Of a stretch of DNA of 64,000 bases, positions 1 to 9,483 are shown piece after piece. The position numbers were made by a program, and so were the translations under genes. Each line of letters starts with the position of its first letter. The first letter of the stretch is position 1. Below the pieces are notes generated by a model that searched no databases, had not been told where the DNA came from, and saw only the letters and a list, made by a program, of their open reading frames with translations. Source of the stretch: Cytophagales bacterium (GTDB taxonomy: Bacteria; Bacteroidota; Bacteroidia; Cytophagales; Spirosomataceae); NCBI GenBank assembly GCA_013298125.1, contig JAAFJP010000030.1, forward strand, positions 17,745-81,744, in the 5' to 3' direction.

Positions 1-1776
1 ACGGCTTTGGCATTAGAAAAATTAGGTTATAAAATCGAAACGAGTGCTTATTTTGATACCATCAAAGTAAATATTGGCGATGATGAAACTAATCTCAGAA
101 AAGAGGCTTTGGCGAGTGGTATCAATTTTAGATATTACGAAGGATACAGACACATTGGTATCTCTTTGGATGAAACTTGTACGCTTCAAGACGTACAAAA
201 TATTATTGGTGTTTTTGAAAAAATTGGAACGTCTGAGGTTGAATTAAATACGCTTTTTGATAAGGTTGATTTTCAATTTCCAAATACTCTGAAACGTACT
301 TCTGAATATTTGGCACACCCCGTTTTTAATAGCTATCACTCTGAACATGAGATGCTTAGGTATTTGAAACAATTAGAAAACAAAGACCTCTCGATGGTGC
401 ATTCGATGATTTCTTTGGGTTCTTGTACGATGAAATTGAACGCCACTACTGAGATGATTCCTGTAACGTGGGCAGAGTTTGGTAACGTGCATCCATTTGC
501 TCCCAAGAGTCAGGTACAGGGCTATTCAGAAATGATTAGTGATTTGAATGATTGGTTGTGTGAAATCACGAGATTCTCGGCGATGTCATTCCAACCCAAC
601 TCTGGGGCTCAAGGCGAATATGCAGGCTTGATGGTGATTCGTGCTTACCATGAATCACGTGGAGATTTTCATAGAAATATTGCCTTGATTCCTTCGTCAG
701 CACATGGGACAAATCCAGCTTCGGCAGTGATGGCGGGCATGAAAGTAGTCGTTACTAAATGTGATGAAGAAGGTAATATCGACCTCGAAGATTTAAGAGA
801 AAAGGCGGAGCTTCACGCTGCCAATTTATCTTGTTTGATGGTTACGTACCCATCTACACACGGCGTTTTTGAAGAATCAATCATAGAAATTTGTGCCATG
901 ATTCACCTCCACGGTGGACAGGTTTATATGGATGGGGCAAACATGAATGCCCAAGTAGGTTTGACTTCACCAGCTTCTATCGGGGCGGATGTTTGCCACT
1001 TAAATTTACACAAAACCTTCTGTATCCCTCATGGAGGCGGAGGACCGGGCATGGGACCTATCGGTGTAGCGAAACAATTAGTGCCGTTTTTGCCAGGTCA
1101 TGCCGTAGTTCCGAAAGTGGGTGGTAAAGAAGCCATTACGGCAGTTTCGGCAGCTCCTTATGGTTCGGCTTCTATCCTCACAATTTCGTATGCGTACATT
1201 GCGATGATGGGCGGAGATGGACTCACTCGTGCGACAGAAACAGCTATTCTGAATGCTAATTATATCAAAGCTCGTTTGGCGGGGCATTATCCAGTGCTTT
1301 ATACAGGCTCGCAAGGACGTTGTGCCCACGAGATGATTTTGGATTGTCGTCCGTTCAAAATGTCGGCTGGTGTTGAGGCAGAAGATATTGCTAAACGTTT
1401 GATGGACTATGGCTTTCATGCTCCAACGTTATCTTTTCCAGTGGCAGGAACGTTGATGATTGAACCAACCGAATCAGAATCAAAGGCAGAATTAGACCGT
1501 TTTTGTGATGCCATGATTGGGATTCGTGAGGAGATTAGAGAAATAGAAGAAGGTAATGCCGACAAAGCAAATAACGTCTTGAAACACGCTCCACACACAC
1601 AAGCAGTAGTTTTGACCGAAAATTGGGATAGACCATACACTCGTGAGAAGGCTGTTTTCCCATTAGCTTACGTAAAAGCCAACAAATTCTGGCCCACTGT
1701 TTCAAGGATTGACTCGGCTTACGGAGATAGAAATTTGGTTTGTAGTTGTGTGTCGATTGAAGAGTATGCGGAGTAG
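1..1776 (+). CDS. gcvP: Glycine dehydrogenase (decarboxylating), P protein, 5'-truncated by window edge
   Basis: C-terminal 591 residues of the P protein of the glycine cleavage system, which uses pyridoxal phosphate to decarboxylate glycine and pass the aminomethyl group to the lipoyl H protein. The reading frame is open from base 1, so the start lies outside the window; full-length homologues are about 950-960 residues. Visible family hallmarks are the [10 protein letters not shown] segment, the [11 protein letters not shown] segment and the HLNLHKTF motif, whose lysine (about residue 336 counted from base 7) is the PLP Schiff-base lysine, followed by the glycine-rich [11 protein letters not shown] loop. 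The C-terminus ([12 protein letters not shown]) looks complete and is followed by a strong hairpin terminator. No gcvT or gcvH is nearby, so the system genes are dispersed. Confidence 0.97.
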   Translation, partial: TALALEKLGYKIETSAYFDTIKVNIGDDETNLRKEALASGINFRYYEGYRHIGISLDETCTLQDVQNIIGVFEKIGTSEVELNTLFDKVDFQFPNTLKRTSEYLAHPVFNSYHSEHEMLRYLKQLENKDLSMVHSMISLGSCTMKLNATTEMIPVTWAEFGNVHPFAPKSQVQGYSEMISDLNDWLCEITRFSAMSFQPNSGAQGEYAGLMVIRAYHESRGDFHRNIALIPSSAHGTNPASAVMAGMKVVVTKCDEEGNIDLEDLREKAELHAANLSCLMVTYPSTHGVFEESIIEICAMIHLHGGQVYMDGANMNAQVGLTSPASIGADVCHLNLHKTFCIPHGGGGPGMGPIGVAKQLVPFLPGHAVVPKVGGKEAITAVSAAPYGSASILTISYAYIAMMGGDGLTRATETAILNANYIKARLAGHYPVLYTGSQGRCAHEMILDCRPFKMSAGVEAEDIAKRLMDYGFHAPTLSFPVAGTLMIEPTESESKAELDRFCDAMIGIREEIREIEEGNADKANNVLKHAPHTQAVVLTENWDRPYTREKAVFPLAYVKANKFWPTVSRIDSAYGDRNLVCSCVSIEEYAE

Positions 1777-2119
1777 GATAGAATAATTCCATAAAAAAGG
1801 CTCAATATTTTTGATGATATTGAGCCTTTTTTGTTGAATATTATGATTCTCCGACAGTTTTTTGTATGTATGCGATACGCCCCTACCTACAAAAATTGTC
1901 AAATAACCAAAATAATTCAGTGTTGGATTCAACATCTAACCATTATCGAACCCCGAACGTCTGACTATTTACCCCTTACATTTGAGAATAGATATTTCCA
2001 AAAATATCTATTTAATCAAGAACAGATAGATTTTTCAAAAACTTCTTGTATATTTCTTTGATTTTTGAGTATGATTCAGAGATTTAAGTATCTTTAACCA
2101 AAAAATATTAAAGGAAATA
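1777..2119. other. Intergenic stretch with remnant palindromic repeat
   Basis: After the terminator no convincing gene is visible. At 1852-1901 a degraded inverted repeat (GACAGTTTTTTGTA versus TACAAAAATTGTC) encloses GTATGCGATACGCCCCTAC, which resembles a decayed dispersed repeat. The rest is A/T-rich and probably holds the promoter of the following sugar-enzyme pair; no clean TTTG...TAnnTTTG match was identified. Confidence 0.35.
1793..1832. terminator. Rho-independent terminator after gcvP
   Basis: Perfect 10-bp stem GGCTCAATAT / ATATTGAGCC (1799-1808 and 1817-1826) with an 8-nt loop, six A before and six T after. The flanking A and T runs would allow it to act in both directions; it follows the gcvP stop by about 20 nt. 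Confidence 0.9.
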
Positions 2120-3022
2120 ATGGAAAAATCAATCTCACGCCGAAATGCCCTACAAGGTATCGGTTTAGCATCAGCAACCATGTTTACAAATTCACTAAGT
2201 AACCGTATCGAAGCGGCTGATAATCAGATGGGGGCAGGTCTGAAAGGACGTGTCAATCACTCCGCTTGTCGTTGGTGTTATAGCTCAATTCCTTTTGAGG
2301 ATTTGTGCAAATCTGCCAAAGAAATAGGAATGCAGTCTCTCGAACTCACGGGACCTTCTGAGTGGGAAATTCTAAAAAAATACGGACTCACCTCCGCTAT
2401 TGGTTGGCCCGATGAGAACAAATGGGGTAATGGAATGGGCTTAAATTCATGTTTTAATAATATCAAAAATCATGATGCTTTGGTGGCTTTATACGAAGAT
2501 TTAATTCCAAAAGCGGCAAAGGCTGGGGTAAAGAACCTTATCACATTTTCAGGAAATCGTAATGGTCTGAGTGATGAAGATGGCTTAATAAATTGCAAAA
2601 AAGGGCTTCAAAGAATTATGAAAACCGCTGAAAAGCACAACATTACCATTACGATGGAGTTGTTGAATTCAAAAAAAGACCATAAAGATTATCAATGCGA
2701 CCATACCGAATGGGGAGCTGCATTATGCGAAATGGTGGGGTCTGATAAATTCAAATTATTGTATGACATCTACCATATGCAAATCATGGAAGGCGACGTA
2801 ATAGCAACCATCAAAAAGAATTATCAATATATTTCTCATTATCACACAGGAGGAGTTCCAGGACGAAATGAAATTGATGACACACAAGAACTAAATTATC
2901 CAGCCATCATGAAAGCCATCATTGACACTGGTTACAAGGGTTTTGTGGGTCAAGAGTTTATCCCTGCGAAATCTGACAAAATTGCCTCTCTAAAACAAGG
3001 AGTACTAATTTGTGATGTATAG
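2120..3022 (+). CDS. Tat-exported sugar phosphate isomerase/epimerase (xylose isomerase-like TIM barrel)
   Basis: 300-residue protein of the AP-endonuclease-2/xylose-isomerase-like TIM-barrel superfamily, close to hydroxypyruvate isomerase-like proteins. The N-terminus has a twin-arginine signal (SRRNALQGIGLASATMF), so it is probably periplasmic. Metal-ligand positions typical of the fold are visible as ITMELLNSK, LLYDIYHMQ, YHTGGVPGRNE and GFVGQEF. It lies 26 bp upstream of a Gfo/Idh/MocA oxidoreductase that also carries a Tat signal, a pairing common in Bacteroidota sugar catabolism operons. The substrate cannot be told from the sequence. Confidence 0.85.
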   Translation: MEKSISRRNALQGIGLASATMFTNSLSNRIEAADNQMGAGLKGRVNHSACRWCYSSIPFEDLCKSAKEIGMQSLELTGPSEWEILKKYGLTSAIGWPDENKWGNGMGLNSCFNNIKNHDALVALYEDLIPKAAKAGVKNLITFSGNRNGLSDEDGLINCKKGLQRIMKTAEKHNITITMELLNSKKDHKDYQCDHTEWGAALCEMVGSDKFKLLYDIYHMQIMEGDVIATIKKNYQYISHYHTGGVPGRNEIDDTQELNYPAIMKAIIDTGYKGFVGQEFIPAKSDKIASLKQGVLICDV

Positions 3023-3048
3023 AAAATTTCCACAACCCTGAAATCAAC

Positions 3049-4515
3049 ATGAAAAACACAGAAAATAATAACGTAAACAGAAGAGATTTTATCAGTAAAA
3101 CTGCCTTGGCTTTGGGTAGTTTTTACATCGTGCCTCGCCATGTTTTGGGCAAGGGATTCATTGCTCCGAGTGACAAACTGAATATCGCAGGGGTAGGAAT
3201 CGGTGGAAAAGGTATGAGCGATATAAACAATGCTTATAACAACGGAGCAAATAACGTGGTAGCTCTTTGCGATACTGACCTCAATTATCCTAATGCAGTT
3301 ACCATGTTCAAAAAGCACAGTGGGGCAAAAGTTTTTCAGGATTTCAGAAAAATGTTAGACCAATCGGGAAAAGACATTGATGCCGTGGTTATCTCAACTC
3401 CCGACCATACCCACGCCGTGATTGCGATGGCAGCCATGAACTTAGGTAAGCACGTATATGTACAGAAGCCCCTGAGTCATAATATCTACGAAGCCAGAAC
3501 GCTGACTGAAACAGCTCGTAAGCAAAAAGTAGTTACTCAAATGGGAAATCAGGGAGCATCTTGTAATGAGCAAGTACAGATTCAGGCGTGGATTAATAAA
3601 AAAATATTGGGTAAAATCCATACGGTGAATGTTTGGACAAATCGTCCTGTGTGGCCCCAAGGAATCAATGTACCCAAAGAAAAACACGACGTACCCGCAG
3701 GCTTAGATTGGGATTTGTGGATTGGACCTGCCCAAATGGTTGATTATCACAACAAAGCCTATCATAATTTTAAGTGGAGAGGCTGGTGGAATTTTGGTAC
3801 AGGAGCTTTGGGCGACATGGGTTGTCACTTGATTGACCCTCCTTTCAAAGCATTGGGCTTGGGTTATCCTACGGAAGTACAATGTTCATCTGGTTCTGTT
3901 TTTGAGAGAGACTGGATTCCTGAGTATTTCCCAGAAAGTTGCCCTCCGAGTTCGGCAGTACAGTTGAAATTCCCAGCTACTGATAAAACTAAGTCAGAAG
4001 TTACCATGACTTGGATGGACGGTGGTATCAGACCGTTTTTCCCAGATTTAGTACCAGCTAATGAAATCATCGGGTGGGAAGATGGAACAAATAATAATGG
4101 ATTTATGATTCACGGTGAAAAAGGAATCATCACGGGAGGATTATTTGGCGTAAATGCCAAAGTATTCTTAAAAAATGGCGAGAAGTTGGAATCTGTCACA
4201 GACCCAAAGGGCAGAGCTGTCGAGTTTGACCATCAAATCAAATGGACAAACGCTTGTAAAGAAGGCTTTGACTCAGCCGCTCACAAGGCTTTAACGTCCT
4301 CTTTTGACTATTCTGGTCCGCTTACTGAAACCGTTTTGATGGGGAATTTAGCCATCCGTTCGTATATGCACAGAGTTACAGATGCCAATGGGAGACACTC
4401 TTTCCCAGGCAGAGTAAAGATGAAGTGGGACGGGGCGAATATGAAAATTACTAATTATGATGCTGCCAATCAGTACGTTTCACGTCAGTATCGTGATGGG
4501 TGGAAGTTGGTGTAG
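3049..4515 (+). CDS. Tat-exported Gfo/Idh/MocA family oxidoreductase
   Basis: 488-residue NAD(P)-dependent oxidoreductase. A twin-arginine signal (NRRDFISKTALALGSF) is followed by the Rossmann fold GVGIGGKGM, and by VQKPLSHNIYEA, the equivalent of the EKP motif of the family with Q in place of E; GDMGCHLIDPPF is the region that usually supplies catalytic histidine and aspartate. The C-terminal half contains the family's substrate-binding alpha/beta domain. It is probably co-transcribed with the upstream isomerase-like gene. Exported members of this family in Bacteroidota act on glycosides or free sugars in the periplasm; the substrate here is unknown. Confidence 0.88.
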   Translation: MKNTENNNVNRRDFISKTALALGSFYIVPRHVLGKGFIAPSDKLNIAGVGIGGKGMSDINNAYNNGANNVVALCDTDLNYPNAVTMFKKHSGAKVFQDFRKMLDQSGKDIDAVVISTPDHTHAVIAMAAMNLGKHVYVQKPLSHNIYEARTLTETARKQKVVTQMGNQGASCNEQVQIQAWINKKILGKIHTVNVWTNRPVWPQGINVPKEKHDVPAGLDWDLWIGPAQMVDYHNKAYHNFKWRGWWNFGTGALGDMGCHLIDPPFKALGLGYPTEVQCSSGSVFERDWIPEYFPESCPPSSAVQLKFPATDKTKSEVTMTWMDGGIRPFFPDLVPANEIIGWEDGTNNNGFMIHGEKGIITGGLFGVNAKVFLKNGEKLESVTDPKGRAVEFDHQIKWTNACKEGFDSAAHKALTSSFDYSGPLTETVLMGNLAIRSYMHRVTDANGRHSFPGRVKMKWDGANMKITNYDAANQYVSRQYRDGWKLV

Positions 4516-4545
4516 AGTATGGATTAAACTTAATGAAAAACAGTT

Positions 4546-4604
4546 ATTTACAGGAGCAAAAATATAAATTGCCATAAAATGGTTGTATTTTTGCTCCTGT
4601 AAAT
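4546..4604. repeat. Long inverted repeat after the oxidoreductase gene
   Basis: Perfect 19-bp arms (4546-4564 and 4586-4604, core TTTACAGGAGCAAAAATA) separated by 21 nt. It lies 30 nt after the oxidoreductase stop and 16 nt before the small ORF at 4621. It may terminate the upstream transcript or act as an operator or leader hairpin for the following two-gene unit; an unambiguous T-tract is absent. Confidence 0.75.
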
Positions 4605-4620
4605 ATTTTATAAAAACGCC

Positions 4621-4797
4621 ATGAACGATAAAGAAATTAAAATGATAATGCAATTAGCTAAAAGGCTAAAAAACGAAGGTTCATCAAAAGAGAAAGCTAT
4701 GCAAACATTTGTTGCAGCAGGAATTTTGAACGATAAAGGAGATTTTACAAAGCCATATCGTAATTTAAAAAATGTAATCACTGAAAGACAATTTTAA
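4621..4797 (+). CDS. Small 58-aa protein coupled to ADP-ribosyltransferase-like gene (candidate antitoxin or partner)
   Basis: ATG-initiated ORF of 58 codons (MNDKEIKMIMQLAKRL...). The first half is predicted helical and charged; the second half contains AAGILNDKGDFTKPYRNL, a compact segment that resembles C-termini of small proteins found beside toxins and in prophages. Its TAA overlaps the ATG of the next gene by one base (TAATG), so the two are translationally coupled. No function can be named. The arrangement (small gene first, overlapping larger catalytic gene) is that of many toxin-antitoxin operons, which is the reason for the suggestion. Confidence 0.7.
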   Translation: MNDKEIKMIMQLAKRLKNEGSSKEKAMQTFVAAGILNDKGDFTKPYRNLKNVITERQF

Positions 4798-5432
4798 TGT
4801 ATAATCATAGGTCTAATTTAATTTTAGGCTTTCATGGATGTGATGAAAGTGTCCGAGATTCTCTTTTAATGAAACCCAATAAAATATTACCAAGTGAAAA
4901 ACCTTATGATTGGTTAGGACATGGGGTATATTTTTGGGAGAATAATTACGAAAGAGCATTTCAATGGGCTAAGGATAAAGAAAAGCGTGGAGATATAAAA
5001 AAAGCATCCGTAATTGGGGCAGTCTTATCCCTTGACTACTGTTTAGACTTTACTGATAGCAGATTTATTGAAATGATACAATCTTATTACAGCTTGATGG
5101 AGTTGTCCTATAATCTTTTTGAAAAAGAATTACCTAAAAACAAAGATTTAAAATTTGACACTTATAAAGATAAGATAATCAGAGAGTTAGATTGCTCTGT
5201 CATCGAATATATGCATCAAAAGATTTCAGAAGCACGAGATATTGAAATTCAAGAAAAGGGATTTAGTGATTATAAAATATTTGATTCTGCAAGGGGTATT
5301 TTTACGGAAGGCGGTCCTGCATTTCCAGGTGCAGGAATTCAAAGTAAAAATCACATTCAAATTTGTATTCGTAACCTCAATTGCATAAAAGGTTTTTTCA
5401 TGCCAAGAACTGAAATTATTTTTTCAAAGTAA
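4797..5432 (+). CDS. ADP-ribosyltransferase-like protein (DUF3990/PARP-like fold), candidate toxin
   Basis: 211 residues. The N-terminal third has FHGC (His13) followed by the block WLGHGVYFWENNYERAFQWA (Tyr45), and the C-terminal part has GIFTEGGPAFPGAG (Glu171) then HIQICIRN. The order H-Y-E with this spacing resembles the catalytic triad of PARP/diphtheria-type ADP-ribosyltransferases, and the GHGVYFWEN block recalls DUF3990-type proteins. No signal peptide or membrane segment is seen, so it acts in the cytoplasm. It starts inside the stop codon of the 58-aa ORF. The inferred role is a NAD-consuming toxin or defence effector; a housekeeping modification enzyme is the alternative. The family call rests on motif pattern only. 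Confidence 0.7.
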   Translation: MYNHRSNLILGFHGCDESVRDSLLMKPNKILPSEKPYDWLGHGVYFWENNYERAFQWAKDKEKRGDIKKASVIGAVLSLDYCLDFTDSRFIEMIQSYYSLMELSYNLFEKELPKNKDLKFDTYKDKIIRELDCSVIEYMHQKISEARDIEIQEKGFSDYKIFDSARGIFTEGGPAFPGAGIQSKNHIQICIRNLNCIKGFFMPRTEIIFSK

Positions 5433-5436
5433 TCTT

Positions 5437-6951
5437 CTACTTCTTCCTAAACTCCACCTCCCCAGCATTCGGGAAAGTTGCCACAATCTTATCAATATCT
5501 CCTTTGGCATTCGTTGGAAAATTAAATGTTACACCTTCCAAAAAGTCATTCCCCTCAAAGAAATCGTAGTGAAAATGAGTTAATTCTGTTTGTTTGCTAT
5601 GATAAACTACACGAAGTCCACGATCCGTTTTGAAAATCTGTAAAGCCCCATAGGCAGGATGTTCATATACCCCCGCATAATAATCAATCGGATGAGACAT
5701 CATTGCCCCCATTTTACGATTAGCATCATGTTCTTTCTTCTTTTTCTCCTCTTCAAATTTTGCATCATTAACTTCTTTTTGATAACGACTATTCCAATCT
5801 ATTTGACTCATATTCAGCAAGTTATCTGAAATATAATTGGTAATAATATTGACAAAATTATAATCTGCCATTGCAGTATTTGTCGTAACGAAAATCCCTA
5901 AATTATTATTCGGAAAAACCGTCATTTGCGAACGAAAACCCTCAATCGAACCATTATGCTGACGGCGTTGGTTGCCTCGGTAAACGTTCATATTCCAACC
6001 CATTCCGTAAGACGAAAAGCCCAATTCTGGATATTTGGCTTCGGTTGGGTAAACTACTTGTACAGGCGTATGATTTTCTTTGAGGTTTTTTTCTGAAATA
6101 ATCTGTTTACCGTTAAATTTTCCGTTTTGCAGCTGCATCAAAAGCCAATTGGTCATATCTAACGCATTGGATTTCACCGAACCCGCCGAACCAATGGCAT
6201 CTACATTACTGCCAAAACCAGCTTCTACCAATTGCTCTTTTTCTATTTTGTAAGACGTGGCATAGTCAGGGTTTCCAAACATCTCTGGATAAGTCAAAAC
6301 CGTACTTTTCATCTCCAAAGGAATCAGGATTTTTTCCCGTACAAAACTCTCCCAAGTCTTACCCGAAAGGCGTTCGACTAACACCCCCGCAACATTATAC
6401 ATGAGGTTATTGTACTGATATTGAGCGTATAAAGTTTTGGAAGATTTCAAGTATTTCATGTTTTTGAAAATACTCTCACGTTCATTGTTATTGAATAGCC
6501 AAACGAAGTCATGGCGGGGCAAACCAGTGCGATGCGAAAGAATATCACGAGCCGTTATAGTATTCGTTGCCACTTCATCAAACAACTGAAAATCAGGCAT
6601 ATACTCTTTAATTGGCTTGTTCCAATCCAATTTTCCTTCATCCGCCAAAATCCCCAAAGCTGTTGCCGTAAATGATTTTGTACATGAAGCAATCGGAAAT
6701 AAAGTATTGACCGTTGCAGGCAAATTTTTAGCCGTATTTTTCATTCCATAAGCCGAAGAATAATAGGGCTTTCCGTCCTTCACAATCGTGATGGAAGTCG
6801 CAGGAATTTTCCACTCCGCCATCATTGCCAAGACAAAAGAATTGAGACTATTGAGTGTATCAGCTTGGGTTGGAACATACCCTCTACGTTGAGCAAAATT
6901 GGAAGTGATTGAAACAAATAAGAGAGCAAAAATTAGTAGTTTTCTTTTCAT
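5437..6951 (-). CDS. Secreted serine hydrolase (beta-lactamase/class C family)
   Basis: 504 residues with a cleavable signal peptide (KLLIFALLFVSITSNFAQ). The penicillin-binding-protein fold is shown by the SxxK motif SCTK (Ser89, Lys92), the YxN-type motif YNN (180-182) and an HNG segment (QRRQHNGSIEGF) in place of KTG. A C-terminal domain of about 100 residues (YYAGVYEHPAYGALQIF onward) corresponds to the DUF3471-type lipocalin-like tail seen in these hydrolases. It is probably a periplasmic esterase or D-Ala-D-Ala peptidase relative rather than a resistance beta-lactamase. It ends 5 bp from the stop of the convergent ADP-ribosyltransferase-like gene. Confidence 0.88.
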   Translation of the reverse strand: MKRKLLIFALLFVSITSNFAQRRGYVPTQADTLNSLNSFVLAMMAEWKIPATSITIVKDGKPYYSSAYGMKNTAKNLPATVNTLFPIASCTKSFTATALGILADEGKLDWNKPIKEYMPDFQLFDEVATNTITARDILSHRTGLPRHDFVWLFNNNERESIFKNMKYLKSSKTLYAQYQYNNLMYNVAGVLVERLSGKTWESFVREKILIPLEMKSTVLTYPEMFGNPDYATSYKIEKEQLVEAGFGSNVDAIGSAGSVKSNALDMTNWLLMQLQNGKFNGKQIISEKNLKENHTPVQVVYPTEAKYPELGFSSYGMGWNMNVYRGNQRRQHNGSIEGFRSQMTVFPNNNLGIFVTTNTAMADYNFVNIITNYISDNLLNMSQIDWNSRYQKEVNDAKFEEEKKKKEHDANRKMGAMMSHPIDYYAGVYEHPAYGALQIFKTDRGLRVVYHSKQTELTHFHYDFFEGNDFLEGVTFNFPTNAKGDIDKIVATFPNAGEVEFRKK

Positions 6952-7001
6952 GGGTATTCTTAATGATAGTAAAAATTAAGTGATTGATATTACAAAAAAC
7001 C

Positions 7002-8168
7002 TCACCTCGTCAATTCAAAAACCGCCTTCAAAATCCCTTCCTCCACCTCATCAAAAACCTGCCTACGACGCTCCATTACAGCTTTTGCTACTTGATTGGC
7101 TTTGCGGAGATGATAAGTTTTGAAGTTTTCACCGCCCGCACTCCACGAAAACGATGGAATATGTCTTGGCTGAAAATCTGCTCCAAAGATATTACAATTT
7201 ACGCCCACAACCGTGCCTGTATTGAACATCGTATTAATGCCACATTTTGAATGGTCGCCCATGATGAGTCCTGCGAATTGGATGCCTGTATTCTCAAATT
7301 TGTTAGTTACATAACTCCACAAATCCACTTTTGAATAGTCATTTTTCAAATTAGAATTATTGGTATCTGCCCCCCAGTTGCACCATTCGCCAATCACAGC
7401 ATTACCCATAAATCCTTCATGTCCTTTGTTGGCATTCCCAAAAATCACCGAATTACTGATTTCTCCGCCTACTTTACAGAAAGGTCCTATCGTGGTATTA
7501 GGTCGCATTTTGCCTCCCATGTTTATCACCGAATGTTCTCCAATCGCAAAAGGTCCTTGAATCATTGCCCCCGCAGAAACCTTCGCATCCTTACCTATAT
7601 ATATGCACCCGTTAGTAGCATCCAAAACAGCGGCTTTTGTGTCAGCCCCTTCTTCAATAAAAATCTGGGATTCGTTATAAAATGCCGTGAATCTGTCAGT
7701 GATAAGTTGAGATGTTCTGCCTTTGGTAATTCTCTCAAAATCAGCTTTTATCTCTGAACCATTATTGATAAAAATATCAGTCAATTGTTTCAAAACCATC
7801 ATTTCACCCTCAAAAACAATACTTTTTTTGAAAACATCGACCGTAGGATTATGCTTCTCACATCTATACGCAATCAACACTTGCCCTTGCGAAAGTAAAG
7901 TATTCTCAGGCATATTCTGGATAACCTCCACCAATGCAGCATTCGGAGAAACAGCACCATTGATAAAAATATTATCGTCCGATAGCACCATTGGGTATTT
8001 TGCTTGCAAATAATCTTGGGTATCGTAGGAGATGGAGGTTTTGAGATAGTCATTCCATTTTTCAGTAATGGTCTGAATCCCAATACGGATTTCGCTCACA
8101 GGGCGAGTAAACGTTAGAGGTAATAAATTGGGACGAAGTGTGATGTCGTCGAAGAGGATGTAATTCAT
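7002..8168 (-). CDS. GlmU-like sugar nucleotidyltransferase/acyltransferase protein
   Basis: 388 residues of the Bacteroidota GlmU-like family. The start MNYILFDDITLRPNLLPLTFTRPVSEIRIG is the characteristic degenerate nucleotidyltransferase N-terminus (no GGxGTRM loop), and the second half is a left-handed beta-helix of hexapeptide repeats (IYIGKDAKVSAGAMIQGPFAIGEHSVI and following). Such proteins are proposed to make UDP-GlcNAc or related sugar nucleotides for the cell wall; this is inference from the family. It lies 50 bp downstream of the serine hydrolase promoter side, with both genes on the minus strand. Confidence 0.85.
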   Translation of the reverse strand: MNYILFDDITLRPNLLPLTFTRPVSEIRIGIQTITEKWNDYLKTSISYDTQDYLQAKYPMVLSDDNIFINGAVSPNAALVEVIQNMPENTLLSQGQVLIAYRCEKHNPTVDVFKKSIVFEGEMMVLKQLTDIFINNGSEIKADFERITKGRTSQLITDRFTAFYNESQIFIEEGADTKAAVLDATNGCIYIGKDAKVSAGAMIQGPFAIGEHSVINMGGKMRPNTTIGPFCKVGGEISNSVIFGNANKGHEGFMGNAVIGEWCNWGADTNNSNLKNDYSKVDLWSYVTNKFENTGIQFAGLIMGDHSKCGINTMFNTGTVVGVNCNIFGADFQPRHIPSFSWSAGGENFKTYHLRKANQVAKAVMERRRQVFDEVEEGILKAVFELTR

Positions 8169-8200
8169 TTGTTAATCGGTAATATATTTCTACAAAATTA

Positions 8201-8242
8201 CAACAAAAAGCCTTTCAAAGAAATTTGAAAGGCTTTTTGTTG
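8201..8242 (-). terminator. Terminator hairpin, probably for the lipoprotein gene at 8351
   Basis: Perfect 18-bp stem (8201-8218 and 8225-8242, CAACAAAAAGCCTTTCAA) with a 6-nt loop; A-rich and T-rich ends make it symmetrical. Its stem sequence is almost the same as the terminator at 9162-9205. Confidence 0.85.
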
Positions 8243-8350
8243 AATGAATTTATATCTCAGGGTCAGTCGCTACTAACAGACTCAGCACCAATGTTAAGTA
8301 TTGGTTTAAGATCTAAACTTAAAAATACGTGCTTCTCTATCAAGGATTTT

Positions 8351-8986
8351 TCAGTTTGAGTAAGTTCTTAAAACTTCTTTTACTGTCAAATTAATTTCAG
8401 AAGGTTTTAGTTTGCTTTTATCAATTTTTGATACGTTATGTTGTGTAACAATCCAATCAAAAAGTGGTGTTGCGGTTGTATCTTTACTTACGTAAGAATT
8501 ATCTTTCAAAGAAACCGTAGTTTCTTCAAAACTTCGAGAGTATTGCCGAGTTCGCATAATACAAACTCTTAAAAGTCCACGTGTTGGATTATACAAAACT
8601 ACATAGGGATAGGCAATTGAGCTTGTTTTGACTCCTAAATCTCTTTTCAAAAGCGTCCATCCATCCTTTGGATACATATCAACTTTTGTAATATCTACGT
8701 GGCTATACTTTTGAGAAGCATCCCAGAATGGACTCGTAAAATCATCTTGTACGGGTTGTCCTAAGTAGTTTAAAAAATTAACGTTCCAGATTCGAGTTGT
8801 CCAATCCCAATTATAATTTAAGCTGGAATCAACTCTCACTACATTGATTTCATACTCAGCAACTAATTTATCCGTGAATTTAATTGTTGGAGTTACTTCA
8901 AGAGGAGTAATTTCTGGTTTGTTCTCAGAGGTTTTACAAGAGAATAAAATGATTATTAGAATCGAACAGATTATGATACTTTTCAT
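8351..8986 (-). CDS. Putative lipoprotein of unknown function
   Basis: 211 residues beginning with a lipoprotein signal (IICSILIIILFSC, lipid-attachment Cys at the lipobox LFSC). The mature part is rich in aromatic and polar residues (TTRIWNVNFLNYLGQPVQDDF, YPYVVLYNPTRGLLRVC) and shows no family recognised here. The start agrees with the signal peptide. It is isolated between two terminators and therefore probably monocistronic. Confidence 0.75.
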   Translation of the reverse strand: MKSIIICSILIIILFSCKTSENKPEITPLEVTPTIKFTDKLVAEYEINVVRVDSSLNYNWDWTTRIWNVNFLNYLGQPVQDDFTSPFWDASQKYSHVDITKVDMYPKDGWTLLKRDLGVKTSSIAYPYVVLYNPTRGLLRVCIMRTRQYSRSFEETTVSLKDNSYVSKDTTATPLFDWIVTQHNVSKIDKSKLKPSEINLTVKEVLRTYSN

Positions 8987-9161
8987 AGAGATTGTTATTT
9001 AAGTATGTACAATAAATGATATTAGTATCTGATTATCAGAATATTATATCCAAACAGATACTTGAACTTTTTGTAAATGTACCAAAATTATTCAAAATAC
9101 CAAATAGAATTTATACCAAATTTATCATACTTCGTTTCGGTTCAAAATATTTCCAGATACC

Positions 9162-9205
9162 CAACAAAAAAGCCTTTCAGAGTCATCTAAAAGGCTTTTT
9201 TGTTG
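9162..9205 (-). terminator. Terminator after rpmE
   Basis: 16-bp stem (9162-9177 and 9190-9205, CAACAAAAAAGCCTTT) with a 12-nt loop, 14 bp downstream of the rpmE stop on the minus strand; A/T tracts on both sides make it bidirectional. Confidence 0.88.
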
Positions 9206-9218
9206 AGTAAGAAAAAAA

Positions 9219-9470
9219 CTATTCAGCTTTCTTACCGCCAAAACGCTTGTAAAATTTATCAACACGACCCGCTGTATCAAGTAATACGTTTTTACCTGTA
9301 TAGAATGGGTGCGATTGAGAAGAAACCTCGATTTTGTAAACTGGATACGTAGCTCCTTCAAATTCAGTTGTCTCAGTAGTATTTACACATGACTGTGTTA
9401 AAAATTTGTAATCAGCCGACAAATCGTGGAAAACCACTGGCTTGTAATTTGGATGAATTTCTGGTTTCAT
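9219..9470 (-). CDS. rpmE: 50S ribosomal protein L31 type B
   Basis: 83 residues matching the whole bL31 type B family ([47 protein letters not shown]). The zinc-binding CxxC pairs of type A L31 are absent; only one cysteine is present (Cys28), so this is the zinc-independent form. It is monocistronic, with a terminator downstream and a leader hairpin upstream. Confidence 0.97.
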   Translation of the reverse strand: MKPEIHPNYKPVVFHDLSADYKFLTQSCVNTTETTEFEGATYPVYKIEVSSQSHPFYTGKNVLLDTAGRVDKFYKRFGGKKAE

Positions 9471-9483
9471 GATATTTTGTATT

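Noticed and set aside
1831..2061. 76-codon ORF between gcvP and the isomerase-like gene
   Set aside because: Composition and cysteine/leucine pattern look random, it begins in a terminator and covers a decayed palindrome; no family features.
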